Positions 17,192 through 26,324 of a stretch of 35,751 nt of DNA are shown in pieces. The first letter of the stretch is position 1, and each line of letters begins with the position of its first letter. The notes under the pieces are model-generated. The model ran no database searches and was not told the origin of the DNA. It saw only the letters and a program-made list of their open reading frames with translations. Source of the stretch: Nitrospira sp. (GTDB lineage: Bacteria; Nitrospirota; Nitrospiria; Nitrospirales; Nitrospiraceae); assembly GCA_024998625.1 (NCBI GenBank), contig JACOEL010000029.1, forward strand, positions 1 through 35,751. Reading direction: 5' to 3'. Both the position numbers and the translations under genes were made by a program.

Positions 17192-17973
17192 TCCCCACGT
17201 CTTCTGACGCCCAGACATCGGTCCCCCACGGCTCGACGGCAACGGGCATGCCAGATCGCCTGGCCGCCAACAGCCTGGTGAAGAGTTTTCGCGGGCGGAA
17301 AGTGGTAAAGGGGGTGTCGCTTGATGTGCAGGCCGGCGAAGTCGTCGGTCTTCTCGGGCCGAACGGAGCAGGGAAAACGACTATTTTCGATATGATGGTG
17401 GGACTGTGTCAGCCGGATGAAGGCACGATTGCCTTAAGCGGCCAAGAAATAACCGATTTGCCCATGTATAAGCGGGCCCGGAGGGGTATCGGATATTTGC
17501 CGCAGGAGTCGTCGGTGTTTCGCCGGCTGTCAGTGGAACACAATATCCTTGCGATTCTGGAGATGCTGGGCTATTCGAGAAGTGAGCGCATGGAGCGGGT
17601 CGAGACATTGCTGAAAGAACTGGATCTGGTGCATATTCGCAAGAGTAAGGCCTATGCCTTGTCAGGCGGGGAGCGCCGGCGTTTGGAGATTACCCGCGCA
17701 TTGGCGACTAGCCCCTCCTTCATGTTGCTGGATGAGCCTTTTGCCGGCATCGATCCCATTGCGGTGGCCGACATCCAGCAAATCATTATCAGGTTGAAAC
17801 GGCGGAATATCGGCGTGTTGATTACGGACCACAATGTTCGGGAGACGTTGTCGATTACCGATCGAGCCTACATCATCAATGAAGGCACGATCTTGGAAGC
17901 GGGCCCGCCCGGGGTAATCGAGAAAAGTGAAATGGCCAGGGCCGTGTATTTGGGCGAAGGATTCCGCCTGTAG
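17188..17973 (+). CDS. lptB: LPS export ABC transporter ATP-binding protein LptB
   Basis: LptB powers extraction of lipopolysaccharide by LptFG. Walker A is GPNGAGKTT, the signature is [11 protein letters not shown], Walker B is [14 protein letters not shown], and the switch histidine is in [10 protein letters not shown] report GTG 17188 (261 residues), which overlaps the lptA stop. ATG 17248 ([18 protein letters not shown]) gives 241 residues, matches E. coli LptB better at the N-terminus, and could be the true start. The permeases LptF and LptG are not in the window. Confidence 0.95.
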   Translation: MIPTSSDAQTSVPHGSTATGMPDRLAANSLVKSFRGRKVVKGVSLDVQAGEVVGLLGPNGAGKTTIFDMMVGLCQPDEGTIALSGQEITDLPMYKRARRGIGYLPQESSVFRRLSVEHNILAILEMLGYSRSERMERVETLLKELDLVHIRKSKAYALSGGERRRLEITRALATSPSFMLLDEPFAGIDPIAVADIQQIIIRLKRRNIGVLITDHNVRETLSITDRAYIINEGTILEAGPPGVIEKSEMARAVYLGEGFRL

Positions 17974-17993
17974 CGGCAGGGAGTGAGTGTGCG

Positions 17994-19511
17994 ATGAAGC
18001 TGCGACTGGATCTCAGGCTCAGTCAAAAACTGATTATGACGCCGCAATTGCAGCAGGCGATCAAATTGCTGCAACTGTCTCGTTTGGAACTTCAGCAAAG
18101 CCTGCAGCAGCACCTCATGGAAAATCCGTTGTTGGATGAATTGGCGACGGAGACGGAAGAAAGTGAGGAGACGGCGACGGCGGAGCGGGAACAGCCCGAT
18201 ACGTCGACCACCGTGTCCAGTGAAGTGCGAGGAGAGGGCGACGATAAGCCCGCCGAAAGCGGGGAAAACGCCGAGGAGTTTTCGGCCTCCAGCTGGGAAG
18301 ATTACTTCGATACGGACATGCGTCGCGGTGAAACCGAGTACAGCTCTTCCTCGAAGGAGGAGTTCCCCTCGTATGAGCAAACTGTGGCGAAGTCGACGTC
18401 GTTAGAAGATCACCTTGTCTGGCAGTTGTCGTTATCGGGCCTCTCGGATCGAGAAAAAGCGATCGGACGCCTGATCATCGGAAATCTGGACGACGACGGG
18501 TATCTCCGGATGAGCTTAGATGAGCTGGTCGCCGGCACGGACTATTCGGTGGCGGAAGCTGAGTCGGTGCTGAAAGATGTTCAGGGATTCGATCCAAATG
18601 GCGTGGCGGCACGGGACTTATCCGAATGCCTGCTGCTTCAACTGAAGTTTTTGGGCCGGAGCCAGATTGGCTCCTTGGGGTCGCGCCCGGGAGTGCTGAA
18701 GGGGACGGTGCTGGAATCCATCGTGCTCCACCATCTGAAGGATCTGGAGAAGAAACAGTACAACCGCATTGCGAAGGCGCTGAACATTTCGATGGATGAC
18801 GTCTTCGAGGCGACCCGCATCATCGAAGGGTTAGAGCCGAAACCGGGACGCCCCTTCTCCAACACACAGAATTATGCGATTGTGCCTGATGTCTTTGTCG
18901 TCAAGAACGAAGGGGTGTGGGAAGTGTTGCTCAATGACGATGGCCTGCCGCGTATGCGGATCAGCCCGTACTACAAGCAGTTGATGTCGTCAGGACAATC
19001 GGGATCGGCGGAGACTAAGGCCTATCTGGACGACAAGTTGCGGGCGGCGCAGTGGGTGATTCGGAGTATCGAACAGCGCAACAAGACCATTGTGAAGGTC
19101 GTGTCGAGTATCGTGAAGTTCCAAGAAGGCTTTTTCGAGCGCGGGATCCAGCACTTGAAACCGTTGGTTCTCAAGCAAGTCGCCGAGGATATCGGGATGC
19201 ATGAGTCGACGATCAGCCGGGTGACGGCCAATAAATATATGTATTGTCCGCAGGGGATGTTGGAGTTGAAATTTTTCTTTAACGCCGGGCTCCAGCGCGC
19301 CGATCAGCCGACGGACATGTTGTCGTCCCTCACGGTGCGCGAGATGATCCGGCAAATGGTTGCGGCGGAAGACGCGCGCAAGCCTCTCAAAGATGAGGAG
19401 ATCGCTGCGCGGCTGCGGACGCAGCAGGTGCTGATCGCGCGTCGCACCGTTGCAAAGTATCGTGCGGAGGACAATATACCCTCCGCCACCCAGCGCAGGA
19501 AGTTTTTCTAA
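17994..19511 (+). CDS. rpoN: RNA polymerase sigma-54 factor
   Basis: Sigma-54 directs RNA polymerase to -24/-12 promoters and needs an AAA+ activator; it often controls nitrogen and pilus genes. The 505-residue protein has the glutamine-rich region I (SQKLIMTPQLQQAIKLLQLS), an acidic region II at about residues 50-105, the core-binding domain, a helix-turn-helix (HESTISRVTANKYMYCPQG), and the RpoN box ARRTVAKYR at residues 482-490. It starts 20 nt after lptB. No bona fide -24/-12 promoter was found in this window by eye. Confidence 0.98.
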   Translation: MKLRLDLRLSQKLIMTPQLQQAIKLLQLSRLELQQSLQQHLMENPLLDELATETEESEETATAEREQPDTSTTVSSEVRGEGDDKPAESGENAEEFSASSWEDYFDTDMRRGETEYSSSSKEEFPSYEQTVAKSTSLEDHLVWQLSLSGLSDREKAIGRLIIGNLDDDGYLRMSLDELVAGTDYSVAEAESVLKDVQGFDPNGVAARDLSECLLLQLKFLGRSQIGSLGSRPGVLKGTVLESIVLHHLKDLEKKQYNRIAKALNISMDDVFEATRIIEGLEPKPGRPFSNTQNYAIVPDVFVVKNEGVWEVLLNDDGLPRMRISPYYKQLMSSGQSGSAETKAYLDDKLRAAQWVIRSIEQRNKTIVKVVSSIVKFQEGFFERGIQHLKPLVLKQVAEDIGMHESTISRVTANKYMYCPQGMLELKFFFNAGLQRADQPTDMLSSLTVREMIRQMVAAEDARKPLKDEEIAARLRTQQVLIARRTVAKYRAEDNIPSATQRRKFF

Positions 19512-19616
19512 GTTGGTCGGGTCCGGCACCAGGGAGGAGGTTTCCCTGGGGTACAACAATCGTCGCAACGGGTTTGTACGTCCGGTGGTGCGGACAGCCT
19601 GAGAAACGAGGATGGA

Positions 19617-20168
19617 ATGCGATTGATGATCACAGGGCGGCATGTGGCAGTCACTCCTGCTCTACGGGAGTATATCGAAACACGCATGGAGCGGCTGGAC
19701 CGCTACGGACTGAAGCTCGGGACCTTGCAGATTCTGCTCAGTGTGGAAAAGTTTCATCATGTGGCCGAGGTGGTGGGTGTCGTGCAGAGCCGGCGCTTGC
19801 AAGCAAAGACCTCGACCGAGGAAATGTATGCCTCGATCGATGAAGTCGTCGATAAACTCGGCGCCCAGCTGCGAAAATTGAAAGAGCGCAAGGTCAACCA
19901 CAAATTCGGCGATCAACCACGTGTGCGGGCAGTTGCGCGGAAGGCTCCACGGGCTGCGCGCAACGAAGTCGAAGTGGTTCGACCGACTCTCGAAGTATTG
20001 ACAGTGGAAGAGGCTGTCGAGGCGCTCAATTCCTCGAAGCTCGCGGTGCTGGTCTTTGTGAATGCGCTGTCCGGCACGATTCAGGTACTCCAGCGTTTGC
20101 CGAATGGACGAGTGTCTCTGATCGATCCCGCGAGCGACCGCGCCCGCACTGCTCATGGCCGCGCTTAA
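19617..20168 (+). CDS. hpf: Ribosome hibernation promoting factor, long form
   Basis: HPF binds the decoding centre of idle ribosomes. The N-terminal S30AE domain (MRLMITGRHVAVTPALREYIETRMERLD) and the C-terminal dimerisation domain (VLTVEEAVEALNSSKLAVLVFVN, then GRVSLIDP) together make 183 residues, the long form that forms 100S ribosomes directly. E. coli has a short form at this locus. GAGG at 19608-19611 supports ATG 19617; an ATG at 19626 is also possible. It overlaps rapZ by 14 nt. Confidence 0.95.
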   Translation: MRLMITGRHVAVTPALREYIETRMERLDRYGLKLGTLQILLSVEKFHHVAEVVGVVQSRRLQAKTSTEEMYASIDEVVDKLGAQLRKLKERKVNHKFGDQPRVRAVARKAPRAARNEVEVVRPTLEVLTVEEAVEALNSSKLAVLVFVNALSGTIQVLQRLPNGRVSLIDPASDRARTAHGRA

Positions 20169-21021
20169 TCTTGTCGTGATCAGCGGCCTTTCCGGATCCG
20201 GAAAGAGCCATGCCTTGAAAGCCTTCGAAGACGCGGGATATTTCTGTGTCGACAATCTTCCTCCGGCCCTTCTTCCCACCTTTGTCGAGTTATGCCATCA
20301 GCAGGGCGGGGAGATTAAGAATGTCGCCCTAGGCATCGATATTCGCGAGCGAGTCTTTTTCGGGGACTTAGCGAAGGTGTTGGGCGAGCTGAAAGCGCAG
20401 GGACATGCGCTGCAACTCGTGTTTCTGGAAGCCCGAGAAGAGGTGCTGGTTCGTCGGTTTTCTGAGAGCCGCCGCCCGCATCCCTTGTTGCCGCATATGC
20501 CGGTCGTGGAAGGCGTGCGGTTTGAGCGTGAGCGCCTCAGCGAACTACGGAAGCATGCCGACCGGGTTATCGACACCTCCAACATTACGGTGCATGAATT
20601 ACGCGAGTTGCTGATCCGGCAGTTCCGCCAGGAAACGGCCGGCCGTCGTATGACCATTTCGCTGGTCACATTCGGGTACAAGTTCGGCGTGCCCTATGAC
20701 ATCGACCTGCTCTTCGACGTGCGGTTCATTCGAAATCCGTTCTTCGTGCCCGAGCTCAAAGCATTGACCGGGGAGGATGCTCGCGTGCAGCAGTATGTGT
20801 TGGGAGATCCCGCGGCCGGTCAATTTCTCGAACACCTGCAAGGCTTGTTCGGCTTTCTGGTCCCGCTCTATGAGCGGGACCAGCGGAGCTACCTCAGTAT
20901 CGGCATCGGTTGTACCGGCGGCCGTCATCGGTCTGTGACCATGGCGTTGCATCTCCGGGAACAATTTTCCGCCCTCGGTTATGATGTGTCCGTTACCCAC
21001 CGCGACATGCAAAAACCCTAG
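20155..21021 (+). CDS. rapZ: RapZ/YvcJ family nucleotide-binding protein
   Basis: RapZ is an RNase adaptor that senses glucosamine-6-phosphate in E. coli; YvcJ is its Bacillus homologue. The 288-residue product has Walker A GLSGSGKS (residues 11-18) and the conserved C-terminal RNA-binding region with FGYKFGVPYDIDLLFDVRFIRNPFF and IGIGCTGGRHRSVTM. It follows hpf directly, and the ptsN gene usually found between them is absent. The E. coli GlmY/GlmZ role should not be assumed here. Confidence 0.95.
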   Translation: MAALNLVVISGLSGSGKSHALKAFEDAGYFCVDNLPPALLPTFVELCHQQGGEIKNVALGIDIRERVFFGDLAKVLGELKAQGHALQLVFLEAREEVLVRRFSESRRPHPLLPHMPVVEGVRFERERLSELRKHADRVIDTSNITVHELRELLIRQFRQETAGRRMTISLVTFGYKFGVPYDIDLLFDVRFIRNPFFVPELKALTGEDARVQQYVLGDPAAGQFLEHLQGLFGFLVPLYERDQRSYLSIGIGCTGGRHRSVTMALHLREQFSALGYDVSVTHRDMQKP

Positions 21022-21077
21022 TTCCTGAGCGCTGTTTCGCCGTTTCCTTCCGAGAAGCCCCTGAGGAGTCCGCTTTC

Positions 21078-21105
21078 TTGACAGGTGGACTATATCAACT
21101 ATACT
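21078..21105 (+). promoter_or_regulatory. Strong sigma70 promoter for the pil operon
   Basis: TTGACA (21078-21083) is a perfect -35 and TATACT (21100-21105) a five-of-six -10, spaced 16 bp apart. ACTATA occurs twice (21089-21094 and 21098-21103), overlapping the spacer and -10, and could be an operator. The promoter lies about 50 nt before the MerR-like gene and is the best sigma70 match seen in the window. Confidence 0.8.
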
Positions 21106-21156
21106 TAATTCCGTGGGCTCGAAACATGCGATGAATAGAGGCGTTTGAGGCGGTTT

Positions 21157-21372
21157 GTGAAGAAAGTCAGCGATGTCCCCAAAAAGAAATTGTACAAGAC
21201 CAATGAGGTCTGCGAGATGTTCGACATCTCGCGCGCGACGTTATTTCGCTGGGAGCGTGAAGGATTGATCACCGGGCCGCCCCGCGACTGGAGAAATTGG
21301 CGTCTGTATACCGCCGAAAATATCGAGCAAATCAGGCACGTGATGGGTGGTGGGCGAAAAGAGGTAGCGTAG
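21157..21372 (+). CDS. Small MerR-type helix-turn-helix protein
   Basis: The 71-residue product (GTG 21157; GAGG at 21147-21150 upstream) has the MerR-like winged helix LYKTNEVCEMFDISRATLFRWEREGLI, followed by WRLYTAENIEQIRHV, and ends without any effector or dimerisation domain. A TTG start at 21145 would add four residues. It lies between a strong promoter and pilM, with 13 nt to pilM, so it is probably co-transcribed with the pilus genes and may autoregulate. Target and ligand are unknown; an excisionase-like or MlrA-like small factor is the alternative. Confidence 0.8.
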   Translation: MKKVSDVPKKKLYKTNEVCEMFDISRATLFRWEREGLITGPPRDWRNWRLYTAENIEQIRHVMGGGRKEVA

Positions 21373-21385
21373 AGAGGGCATGAGC

Positions 21386-22483
21386 ATGCTGGCTTCACTG
21401 AAAAATCTGGCCGATATCGAATTTTTCTCGATGTTTTCTCCGCAGCGGCAGTTGCTGGGGCTCGACATCGGTTCGAGCAGCATCAAACTGGTGCAGATTA
21501 AGGAACATCGGGGCCGGTATACGTTGCAGAAGTTCGCCGTCAAGGAATTGGAACCCGAAGTGATCGTGGACGGCACAGTCATGGATGAAGGGCGTGTCGT
21601 GTCGGCCATCAAGGAATTGTTGGCCGAACAGAATGTCAAATTGAAGCAGGTCGCCATCTCCATCTCCGGCCATGCGGTCATTGTGAAGAAGATCTCGCTG
21701 CCGCCGATGCCCGACGAAGAACTCGATGCACAGGTGAAGCTGTCTGCCGAACAGTACATTCCCTTCGACATCAATGAAGTGAACCTGGACTTTCATGTCT
21801 TGCCCCCGTCGGAGAATCCGGACGAGCAGAGCGAAATGTCGATTGTGCTGGTCGCGGCGAAAAAGGACAAAATCAACGAATTGACCGAGCTGGTGAAGGC
21901 GGCGGGACTGACTCCCGTCGTAATGGATGTCGATGCCTTTGCGGTCGAGAACATGTACGGGGTGACCTCGCCCGCCACGCAAGAGGACACCACGATTCTC
22001 GTGAACATCGGGGCCAGCGTGATGAACGTGAATATCGTGGGAGGAGGAGTCTCCCTCTTTACGCGCGACATTCCTTTGGGAGGGAACCGGTATTCCGAGG
22101 CTGTGCAGCGGGAAATGGGCGTCTCGTTCGAAGAAGCGGAGCAACTCAAGAAAAGCGACCGAGACGACGATCATACACTAGCATCGGTCATGGAGAGTGT
22201 GAATGCGGAAGTGGCGTCGGAGATCGCCCGCACGATCGATTACTTCAAGACAACCTCCTCGGAGAGCGAAATTGCGCGGGTCTTGCTGTTCGGCGGGGGA
22301 GCCAAGGTCAAGGGTCTGGCTCAACAGCTTCGCGATCGCATGCACGTCGAGGTGGAAATCGCGAATCCCTTTAATGAGATCGACACGTCGCAGTGCGACG
22401 TCGATCCCGATCAGTTGACCGAAATGGGGCCGCTTGCGGCGGTGGGGGTAGGCCTCGCGCTTCGGACGGTGGGGGACCGATGA
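21386..22483 (+). CDS. pilM: Type IV pilus assembly protein PilM
   Basis: PilM is an actin-like cytoplasmic ATPase that binds the N-terminal tail of PilN and links the pilus motor to the alignment complex. The product has LGLDIGSSSIKLVQIKE (phosphate-1 motif), SISGHAVIVKKISLPPMPDEEL and, near the C-terminus, LLFGGGAKVKGLAQQL. I favour ATG 21386 (365 residues) because GAGAGGG at 21372-21378 is then 7 nt away; ATG 21380 is nearly equivalent. The stop overlaps pilN as ATGA. Confidence 0.96.
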   Translation: MLASLKNLADIEFFSMFSPQRQLLGLDIGSSSIKLVQIKEHRGRYTLQKFAVKELEPEVIVDGTVMDEGRVVSAIKELLAEQNVKLKQVAISISGHAVIVKKISLPPMPDEELDAQVKLSAEQYIPFDINEVNLDFHVLPPSENPDEQSEMSIVLVAAKKDKINELTELVKAAGLTPVVMDVDAFAVENMYGVTSPATQEDTTILVNIGASVMNVNIVGGGVSLFTRDIPLGGNRYSEAVQREMGVSFEEAEQLKKSDRDDDHTLASVMESVNAEVASEIARTIDYFKTTSSESEIARVLLFGGGAKVKGLAQQLRDRMHVEVEIANPFNEIDTSQCDVDPDQLTEMGPLAAVGVGLALRTVGDR

Positions 22484-23034
22484 TTAGAATCAACTTGCTC
22501 GCAACTGGACCCCGGTCCAGAAAATCAAAACCGCAGTGGGATGTACGTGCTGAGGCCTTGATCGGCATCGGAGTGTTGCTGGTCACCTTGACGGGGTGTT
22601 GGTATTACGCCGCTTCGCTTGATGAGGAGATTCAGGCTAAACAGAGCGAGAAGCAGGTTAAGGATAGGCAGGTCGCTCAGCTGAAAGAGCAAGTCAAGGC
22701 CGTGCAAGACTTTGAAGAGAAAAAAAAGCAGCTTGAAGCGAAGAATCGCATCATCGATCAGCTTGAAAAGAGCCGGACAGGACCGGTCAAGGTGTTGGAC
22801 CACGTCAGTCAGAGTCTGAATCCCCTGAAGGTCTGGCTCGTGCGGTTGAATCTCAAAGGCAACAACGTCGAGCTCGAAGGTCGCGCACTGACGAACGATG
22901 ATGTGGTGGAATTCGTGAACAACCTGCGGCGGACCGATCAATTCGGCGCCATCAAGCTGATGGAGAGCCGGGCGGGACTGGACAACAAAATGAACACCTA
23001 TCAATTCAAACTCGACCTGTCGATGAAAGGCTAA
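22480..23034 (+). CDS. pilN: Type IV pilus assembly protein PilN
   Basis: PilN is an inner-membrane alignment protein that pairs with PilO. ATG 22480 overlaps the pilM TGA and gives MIRINLLATGPRSRK, the conserved INLL PilM-binding tail. A membrane helix follows (ALIGIGVLLVTLTGCWYYAA, about residues 22-42), then a coiled coil (EIQAKQSEKQVKDRQVAQLK) and a small periplasmic domain. It has 184 residues, typical. An upstream in-frame start at 22393 lies inside pilM and is rejected. Confidence 0.93.
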   Translation: MIRINLLATGPRSRKSKPQWDVRAEALIGIGVLLVTLTGCWYYAASLDEEIQAKQSEKQVKDRQVAQLKEQVKAVQDFEEKKKQLEAKNRIIDQLEKSRTGPVKVLDHVSQSLNPLKVWLVRLNLKGNNVELEGRALTNDDVVEFVNNLRRTDQFGAIKLMESRAGLDNKMNTYQFKLDLSMKG

Positions 23035-23035
23035 C

Positions 23036-23659
23036 ATGAGTCTGAATGCAATCAGCTTAGACGGCCTCCGCAGCATTCCGACAGGTCAGAAAGTCGCGCT
23101 GCTCGGACTGTTGGTGGCGGCGATTTTGGTAGGGTTCTATTTCTACGTGGTTGATCCCAAGAACATGGAGCTGGAAGCGGTTCAGGGTCAGGTCGCCCAG
23201 TTGGATACGGAGATTCAGAATCTGACCTTGAAGGTCAAACATCTGGATGAATTGGTGGCGGCGAGCAAGCAGCTGGAAATCGAATTGGCCGCAAAGAAGG
23301 AGCGCCTCCCGCCGGAAGAAGAGGCGGTGATGTTGCTCAAGCAAGTGTCCGATCTCGGCATGCGACTGGGTTTGGATGTCCGTCTCTGGAAGCCGGGCAC
23401 GCAAGCCGAGGATCCGTCGAAGCTCTTTATTCGGATGCCGATCAACGTGGAAGTGGCCGGCGGATACCATACAGCCGCCATCTTCTTCGACCGTATCAGC
23501 AAGCTGTCCCGTATCGTGACAGTTCAGGATGTGCGGATCGGCGCGGCTCGTGTCGATCAAGGACGTGTGGTCACGCAGACGGTGTTCGATCTGGTGGCCT
23601 ATGCTGCCCCGGGAGAGAAAAAGGTCGTCGCGCCCGCTGCTGCGGCGAAGCCAAAGTGA
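23036..23659 (+). CDS. pilO: Type IV pilus assembly protein PilO
   Basis: PilO heterodimerises with PilN in the periplasm. The 207-residue product has a cytoplasmic tail, one membrane helix (VALLGLLVAAILVGFYFYVV, about residues 19-38), a coiled coil (LEAVQGQVAQLDTEIQNLTLKV) and a ferredoxin-like domain with VEVAGGYHTAAIFFDRISKL. It starts 1 nt after the pilN stop. Alanine-rich tail AAAAKPK at the end. Confidence 0.93.
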   Translation: MSLNAISLDGLRSIPTGQKVALLGLLVAAILVGFYFYVVDPKNMELEAVQGQVAQLDTEIQNLTLKVKHLDELVAASKQLEIELAAKKERLPPEEEAVMLLKQVSDLGMRLGLDVRLWKPGTQAEDPSKLFIRMPINVEVAGGYHTAAIFFDRISKLSRIVTVQDVRIGAARVDQGRVVTQTVFDLVAYAAPGEKKVVAPAAAAKPK

Positions 23660-23676
23660 GGATTGGAGCCTAGCTT

Positions 23677-24306
23677 ATGCCCAACGCGAGGGGAAGCACC
23701 GTGAAGAGACGAATCTTGTGGCGAGGGTCGAGGGCCGTAGTGGCGATTCTGCTGGCGAGCGGGGGCGCGGTGTCGCCTGGCGAGGCGAAGACACTGCCTC
23801 ACTTGCGCCAGGTGGCGTCCATGCGGCCGGCCGATTCTCTGAAGGTCATGCCGTTGCCGGAGGGGCCGCGCTCTGGGCCGGCTGTTGAAGCTCCAGCCTC
23901 GCGTTCCGAAGCGCCGGTCTCAGCATCGGGGGATTCCTTATCGACGGAATTTTCAGGCACATCGTACGATCCGTCGGGTCGTCGGGATCCCTTCCTGCCC
24001 ATGATCCAGTTGGGCCAACAGACCGAGCAGGATGCGACTCTTCCCCCGCTGCAGCGTGTCGGCCTCACGGAGCTGAGTTTGATCGGGGTGCTCTGGGGTA
24101 ATTACGGTTACACGGCCATGGTTCAGACGCCGGACGGCAAAGGGTACAGCATTCGCCGTGGGACACGAATCGGGCCCAACAATGGTGTGGTCAGTTCAAT
24201 CACCGAACGAGGCATCATCGTTCAAGAGCGGTTCACGGACGTGTACGGGAATAAACAGGAGCGGGAATACGTCAAGCTCCTGCACCCGAAAGAGGGTACA
24301 GAATGA
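23677..24306 (+). CDS. pilP: Type IV pilus assembly protein PilP
   Basis: PilP connects the PilNO complex to the PilQ secretin. The C-terminal domain is recognisable: YDPSGRRDPFLPMI, then LIGVLWGNYGYTAMVQTPDGKGYSIRRGTRIG. The N-terminus has a signal-like stretch (RAVVAILLASGGAVSPGEA) but no lipobox cysteine, whereas many PilP proteins are lipoproteins. ATG 23677 has GGAG 8 nt upstream; GTG 23701 has a better GAGGGG and would give a more compact signal peptide. The stop overlaps pilQ as ATGA. Confidence 0.9.
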   Translation: MPNARGSTVKRRILWRGSRAVVAILLASGGAVSPGEAKTLPHLRQVASMRPADSLKVMPLPEGPRSGPAVEAPASRSEAPVSASGDSLSTEFSGTSYDPSGRRDPFLPMIQLGQQTEQDATLPPLQRVGLTELSLIGVLWGNYGYTAMVQTPDGKGYSIRRGTRIGPNNGVVSSITERGIIVQERFTDVYGNKQEREYVKLLHPKEGTE

Positions 24307-26297
24307 AACAAGCACAGGTTGGTGTACATCCGCTGCTGAGTGTCGCTGTGATGGCCGGAGTGTTGGGGCTTGCCGGATATGTGCAAGCCGCGACGCCAGG
24401 CGAGACGACCGGGCTGACCGGATTCACGCAGGCCACTGACCAGAGTATGGCCGTGTCCGTTGAGAGTGTGGCACCTGTCCGTGAGCGCGCCGTTCCCGAC
24501 GGCGCGGCTGCGACGATGCTGACAAAAGTGGAAGCGAAACCTGATGGGAGTCGGATGACGTTGATTCTGAGCGGGAACGGCGTCTTCACGCATACCGTGA
24601 AGATGATTGGGGATCGTCGGATGGTCGTCGACATGCCGCACATTCAGTCGGATGGCCACCAGTCACAGTTGATGGTCGGGCATGCCTTGTTGTCGAGAGT
24701 CCGATTCGGGTATCACCCGGACAAGGTGCGGTTAGTGCTGGATTTAACGCAGTCCGTCGAACATACCATCGATTCAACCGACGGCCGCCTGGTCCTGACG
24801 CTGGAGCCGAAAGCGGTGGCGTCCATCGCTGAAACCAAAGCCGTGGACGGTGGCGCCATGGCCCAGGTTGAGGCGTCGACGGAACAGACGGGCTTGCTAG
24901 AACCGAAGCAGCCGGCGTCCCATTCCATGTTGGTGGCGCATAAATCACCCAAAACGTTGTTTCGTACCCAGCCGATTCAATTGACGGCGGAGTCGGTTCA
25001 GAAAGAAGACCGGAAGCCGGAGAACAATGAGGTGGTGAACGGCGCGTCACGATTCATTGGCCGTCGTATTTCGCTCGATTTTCAGCAAGCCGATATCAGC
25101 AATGTGCTGCGGTTGATTGCGGAGGTCAGCGGCTTCAACATTGTGGTCGGTGAGGGCGTTAAAAACAAAGTCACGATGAAGTTGGCAAATGTGCCGTGGG
25201 ATCAGGCCCTCGAGATGCTGCTGAAAATGAATGCGTTGGGGATGATCCGCCAGGGCAACATCGTGTGGGTGGATACCCTGCAGAATATTGCCAAGCAGCA
25301 GGATGAAGAAGCGCGTGCCAAGGACTCGAAGGCGAAGGCAGAGCCGATCGTCACCCGGGTATTCTATATCCGGAATCTCAACGCCACGGAAGTGCAAACG
25401 TCGTTACGCCAGAACTTGAGTCCGCGCGGGACCATGACGGTCAGCGCCGCGAGCAACGCCCTCATCATCAGCGACACGGAGTCCAAGCTGGAAGTCCTGC
25501 GGCAGTTGCTGGACGGCGTCGATCTCGAAGTGCCGCAAGTGCAGATTGAGGCCCGCATCGTTCAGGCCGACACGACCTATACCCGCTCACTCGGTGTGCA
25601 GTGGGGTATCCAGAACGTCAACCAGCTGGGAAGTTCCAGCGGAACGTCTGCCTTCAAGACCGGCACCACTGGGGCATTCGGCGCCCAAGTCTCGGACTTC
25701 CTGATCAATTTGCCGGCTAACCCCGGATTGCCGTCGGTGCCGGGTGCTGGGTTCTCGATCGGGAAAACCGACGGAGCGATGTTGGATGTGCGGTTGTCGG
25801 CCGGTGAATTGCTGGGCTTGACCAAGGTGATTGCAGCGCCGAAGATCACGACGCTGGACAAGCGGGACGCCAAGATTGCCCAGGGTGAATCGATCCCGTT
25901 CCAGACCACGTCGCTGCAGGGAACACAGACCACCTTCGTGGATGCGAATCTGGAGCTGAACGTGACGCCGCAAATTACCTCTCGCGACCCGAAAGAGATC
26001 GGCAAGCAGATTCTCATGAAGGTGCGGGCCACCCGGAACGCCGTCGGCGCCCGGAGCAACCCGGCCGGCCCGAGCATCGATCGTCGTGAAGCGACGACCC
26101 AGGTGTTGGTGCGTGACGGGGAAACCATGGTCATCGGCGGTGTCTTCGTCGATACTCAGTCGAACAACGTGGCCGGTATTCCCTATCTGTCACGTATCCC
26201 GGTCCTGGGTTGGTTGTTCAAGAACAAGACCGAGAACGTCTCCAAGCAAGAGTTGCTGATCTTCCTCACGCCGACGATCGTGCGCTCTACAACTTGA
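24303..26297 (+). CDS. pilQ: Type IV pilus secretin PilQ
   Basis: PilQ forms the outer-membrane pore for the pilus. The 664-residue product has a signal peptide (PLLSVAVMAGVLGLAGYVQA) and one AMIN domain at about residues 75-170, which binds peptidoglycan. An STN/N0 domain follows (ISLDFQQADISNVLRLIAEVSGFNIVV), then a NolW/N1 domain (FYIRNLNATEVQTSLRQNL) and the secretin core ending KQELLIFLTPTIVR. It closes the pilMNOPQ operon and is followed by a long hairpin. Confidence 0.97.
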   Translation: MKQAQVGVHPLLSVAVMAGVLGLAGYVQAATPGETTGLTGFTQATDQSMAVSVESVAPVRERAVPDGAAATMLTKVEAKPDGSRMTLILSGNGVFTHTVKMIGDRRMVVDMPHIQSDGHQSQLMVGHALLSRVRFGYHPDKVRLVLDLTQSVEHTIDSTDGRLVLTLEPKAVASIAETKAVDGGAMAQVEASTEQTGLLEPKQPASHSMLVAHKSPKTLFRTQPIQLTAESVQKEDRKPENNEVVNGASRFIGRRISLDFQQADISNVLRLIAEVSGFNIVVGEGVKNKVTMKLANVPWDQALEMLLKMNALGMIRQGNIVWVDTLQNIAKQQDEEARAKDSKAKAEPIVTRVFYIRNLNATEVQTSLRQNLSPRGTMTVSAASNALIISDTESKLEVLRQLLDGVDLEVPQVQIEARIVQADTTYTRSLGVQWGIQNVNQLGSSSGTSAFKTGTTGAFGAQVSDFLINLPANPGLPSVPGAGFSIGKTDGAMLDVRLSAGELLGLTKVIAAPKITTLDKRDAKIAQGESIPFQTTSLQGTQTTFVDANLELNVTPQITSRDPKEIGKQILMKVRATRNAVGARSNPAGPSIDRREATTQVLVRDGETMVIGGVFVDTQSNNVAGIPYLSRIPVLGWLFKNKTENVSKQELLIFLTPTIVRSTT

Positions 26298-26324
26298 CAG
26301 GCCCCAGCGCGGCAAGTTAATAAT

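Noticed and set aside
21395-22174. 259-codon minus-strand ORF opposite pilM
   Set aside because: Rich in His, Gln and Arg as expected from the complement of a GC-biased coding frame; no family resemblance.
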